This document shows, in pieces, positions 14,621 to 16,118 of a stretch of DNA of 16,118 bases. Under the pieces are notes generated by a model, which saw nothing but the letters and a program-made list of their open reading frames with translations, made no database searches and was not told where the DNA came from. Location of the stretch: positions 1-16,118 of the forward strand of contig JANXQR010000174.1 of assembly GCA_025353435.1 (NCBI GenBank). The letters are read 5' to 3'. A program made the translations under genes and the position numbers. The stretch's first letter is position 1; each line of letters begins with the position of its first letter. This stretch comes from Acidobacteriota bacterium. Lineage in GTDB: Bacteria > Acidobacteriota > Terriglobia > Terriglobales > Acidobacteriaceae.

Positions 14621-15525
14621 GGGATGCAGGCCTTGATCTGAAACCGATGCTTGCGGCCGCAGCCGGCGCGGCTGCCGGCGAGGCTGCCGGCGAGGCTGCA
14701 ATCAGTTGGCTGGGAGGCCGCAACGATCGCCCTGAACCCCACCCGCCCATCGATGAAGTGTGGGTCCTGCCAGTCATGGAAGCATGCAATGCCGGGCGGC
14801 CCTTTCACATCGAGACGCACGTCACCAATGGAGACCGCACGCTGGGAGCGAGGGTCGCCGGAGAGTTGGCACTCCACCGTTCGCAAAACCCAACGGCATA
14901 TCCGGGAAGCGTCACCCTCCGATTCAAGGGAATCGCGGGGCAGTCCTTTGGTGCGTTTGCTGTCTCCGGAATGATTCTCGAACTGGAGGGACTGGCCAAC
15001 GATTTTGTCGGCAAGGGCCTGAGCGGCGGCGAACTGATTCTGCGCGCCACTGGGCGGGCAGCGGCAGACAGCGCCAATCACACGTTATTGGGCAATGTGG
15101 CTCTTTATGGGGCCACCGGCGGATCGTTATTTTCCGCGGGACGCGCCGGAGAGCGCTTTGCGGTGCGCAACTCGGGAGCCCTGGCAATCGTTGAAGGCGT
15201 GGGCGATCACGGATGTGAATACAAGACCGGTGGCCTCGCCGTGGTGCTGGGCGCCACCGGAATCAACTTTGGGGCAGGAATGACGGGCGGTCTGGCGTGG
15301 GTTTATGACCAGGAAGGCAAATTTCTCGCAAATGGCCTGTACCATCGGGGATTCCTGCAACCCCAAACTTGGGATGAACTTACAGGCGATGCCCGGCAGT
15401 CAATCCATCAACACGTTCAAAGGCATAGAGAGAAGACGGCGAGCTGGCGGGCTAAGGCCCTGCTTCGCAATTGGGAGAGAGAAGCCGTTAAATTTGTGAG
15501 ACTTACGCCAAGAGCTCAGGCCTGA
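14612..15525 (+). pseudogene. gltB: gltB segment 3: C-terminal GXGXG beta-helix domain
   Basis: The third frame continues TDLLER with TRDAGLDLKPML, then a low-complexity Ala/Gly/Glu stretch from a 12-bp repeat, then the C-terminal domain. It has YPGSVTLRFKGIAGQSFGAF, LANDFVGKGLSGGELI, LYGATGGSLFSAGRAGERFAVRNSGALA, VEGVGDHGCEYKTGG and LGATGINFGAGMTGG, the repeating glycine turns of the GltB beta-helix. The end includes WRAKALLRNWEREAVKFVRLTP, typical of a natural GltB terminus, so the 3' end is complete. An isolated start at 14593 could give a separate ~310-residue protein, but no ribosome site was seen. The last 10 bp overlap the convergent GGDEF gene. Confidence 0.75.
14659..14694 (+). repeat. 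12-bp tandem repeat, three copies
   Basis: Two identical copies of gctgccggcgag (14671-14682 and 14683-14694) are preceded by a copy with two differences (14659-14670) and followed by a partial one. They encode an Ala-Ala-Gly-Glu repeat in the linker before the GXGXG domain of the gltB remnant. As 12 is a multiple of three, copy-number changes would not shift the frame. It lies some 40 nt downstream of the second frameshift. Confidence 0.7.
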
Positions 15526-16118
15526 ACGGCGGAATTCTTCCCTTTGGGGGTCTTTCGTTTTTTCTTTCGCTTGTCTTCGTACATGGCGAGGTCGGCCTCG
15601 TCTAGAAGGTCCTGTAATGAAGGGGATTGGTTTTCTTCGTTGGTGGCGAAACCAAGGCTCAGGCTCAAAGGTTTGCCCCCAGATTCTTCGATCCTGATTT
15701 GGTGAGCCTGGTCCTTCAGCCTCTGCGCGGCAATCGAGAAACCATCGCGGCTGAATTGTCCGGCCACGGCAAATTCGTCTCCCCCGATGCGGGCAATCAC
15801 GTCAGTTTCCCTGAAGGTCGCGTTGAGCAGTCCGGCGGTCTCCACCAGGAATGCAGAGCCAATGGCGTGGCCTAGCGAGTCGTTGATATCTTTGAGGCCG
15901 TCGAGGTCGACGAACAGGATGGAGAAAGGTAGCTGGGATCGATAGGCAAGGCGTAGCGCTTGTTCGGCGAGCAGGCGGAATCCGCGCAGGTTGTAGAGCC
16001 CGGTCAACTCGTCGCGAAGGCTGAGGCCGTGAATCTCCTGTTCCATACGGCGAATGTGCCGAGCGATCAGGATGAGAAATCCGAGCGAAAGCATGGCGGC
16101 CGTAGCGGCGAGTATTGC
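15516..16118 (-). CDS. Membrane-anchored GGDEF diguanylate cyclase (5' part missing)
   Basis: The enzyme makes cyclic di-GMP from two GTP. The frame is open to the right edge: eight more codons (AILAATAA) precede the first Met at 16094 and extend a hydrophobic helix with MLSLGFLILI, so the true start is probably outside the window. The helix ends in positive residues (RHIRR), after which a short linker leads into a full GGDEF domain: DELTGLYNLRGF, SILFVDLDGLKDINDSLGHAIG, the catalytic RIGGDEFAVAG, and SLSLGFATN near the end. The inhibitory I-site RETD lies five residues before GGDEF, so product inhibition is expected. The last ~20 residues are Lys-rich (KRKKKRKTPKGK). Any sensory domain would be upstream and is not visible. 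It ends convergent with gltB with a 10-bp overlap. Confidence 0.93.
   Translation of the reverse strand, partial: AILAATAAMLSLGFLILIARHIRRMEQEIHGLSLRDELTGLYNLRGFRLLAEQALRLAYRSQLPFSILFVDLDGLKDINDSLGHAIGSAFLVETAGLLNATFRETDVIARIGGDEFAVAGQFSRDGFSIAAQRLKDQAHQIRIEESGGKPLSLSLGFATNEENQSPSLQDLLDEADLAMYEDKRKKKRKTPKGKNSAVQA

Larger units (their letters stand above)
12666..15525 (+). pseudogene. gltB: Degraded glutamate synthase large subunit: two frameshifts, central domain lost
   Basis: Intact GltB (about 1,500 residues) takes ammonia from glutamine through an amidotransferase domain and a tunnel to an FMN/[3Fe-4S] site, where 2-oxoglutarate becomes glutamate. Here homology runs through three frames in order: N-terminal amidotransferase, FMN/Fe-S synthase domain, and C-terminal GXGXG beta-helix. 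A -1 type shift lies at about 13180-13195 and another at about 14612-14620. Each is explained by one missing base, and neither is in a homopolymer run. The central domain, some 350-400 residues, is absent with the frame kept at about 13535-13570. Joined, about 953 residues remain. No gltD follows, and another glutamate synthase presumably serves the cell. Protein-level conservation is still good, so decay looks recent, or the frameshifts are sequence errors on top of a real deletion. AAAGG 14 nt before the ATG is a poor ribosome site. Confidence 0.8.

Noticed and set aside
14368..15081. A 237-codon minus-strand frame opposite the gltB remnant
   Set aside because: It has no family resemblance and the plus strand here clearly encodes synthase and GXGXG motifs, so it is a shadow.
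12666..15525. Programmed ribosomal frameshifting as the explanation for split gltB
   Set aside because: No slippery heptamer or strong downstream structure was seen at either shift point, and the central-domain deletion points to decay instead.
12666..15525. A new short glutamate synthase made of separate functional subunits, as in archaea
   Set aside because: Archaeal split forms separate at domain borders with own starts. Here the breaks fall inside conserved segments, with no ribosome sites at the internal ATGs.
1..16118. tRNA genes, CRISPR arrays, insertion sequences, att sites or a defence system
   Set aside because: The window was read for these and nothing fitted: no regular repeat-spacer pattern, no transposase or integrase frame, and no cloverleaf-like segment in the few intergenic stretches.

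Overview
The window reads as a bacterial chromosome segment of fairly high GC. Several features suggest Acidobacteriota (class Terriglobia), which is inference from protein style and gene content only: the compact acetyl-route arginine operon, an E. coli-like long ArgG, the IAGNSGGTGASP variant of the glutamate synthase FMN domain, and a small secreted protein of no familiar family. No tRNA, rRNA, CRISPR array or insertion sequence was seen.

Left part (1-4453). Three minus-strand genes come first: the 5' end of a membrane protein with the H-x4-D-H nickel-binding motif of NiCoT nickel/cobalt permeases (cut by the left edge), a secreted protein of unknown function, and a secreted SYLF/Ysc84 lipid-binding protein. 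A 17-bp inverted repeat lies between the last two. On the plus strand follows a complete hypF, the carbamoyltransferase of [NiFe]-hydrogenase maturation. HypF and a nickel permease suggest that a nickel enzyme is encoded nearby, outside the window.

Centre (4450-12513). One tightly packed minus-strand operon, in transcription order argR-argC-argB-argD-argF-argG-argH-argA, has overlapping or closely spaced genes and visible Shine-Dalgarno sequences at several starts. It carries the repressor and the enzymes from glutamate to arginine, except the step that removes the acetyl group from acetylornithine (argJ or argE), which must be elsewhere. ArgA is the short GNAT-only type. The operon and hypF converge and end on one shared CTAG. 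Upstream of argR, two AT-rich palindromes 20 bp apart, lying over a candidate promoter, look like a pair of ARG boxes.

Right part (12666-16118). Divergent from argR is a damaged plus-strand gltB (glutamate synthase large subunit). It has two single-base frameshifts and an in-frame loss of the whole central domain, so that about 950 residues remain of a usual ~1,500. No gltD follows it. It converges, with a 10-bp overlap, on a minus-strand membrane-anchored GGDEF diguanylate cyclase that retains its GGDEF and inhibitory RxxD motifs and runs off the right edge.

The most notable points are the broken, domain-deleted gltB, the argR control region (tandem palindromes plus an apparent ATC start codon), and the Cys-rich tail of the short ArgA. 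I do not see a clearly new multi-gene system here.
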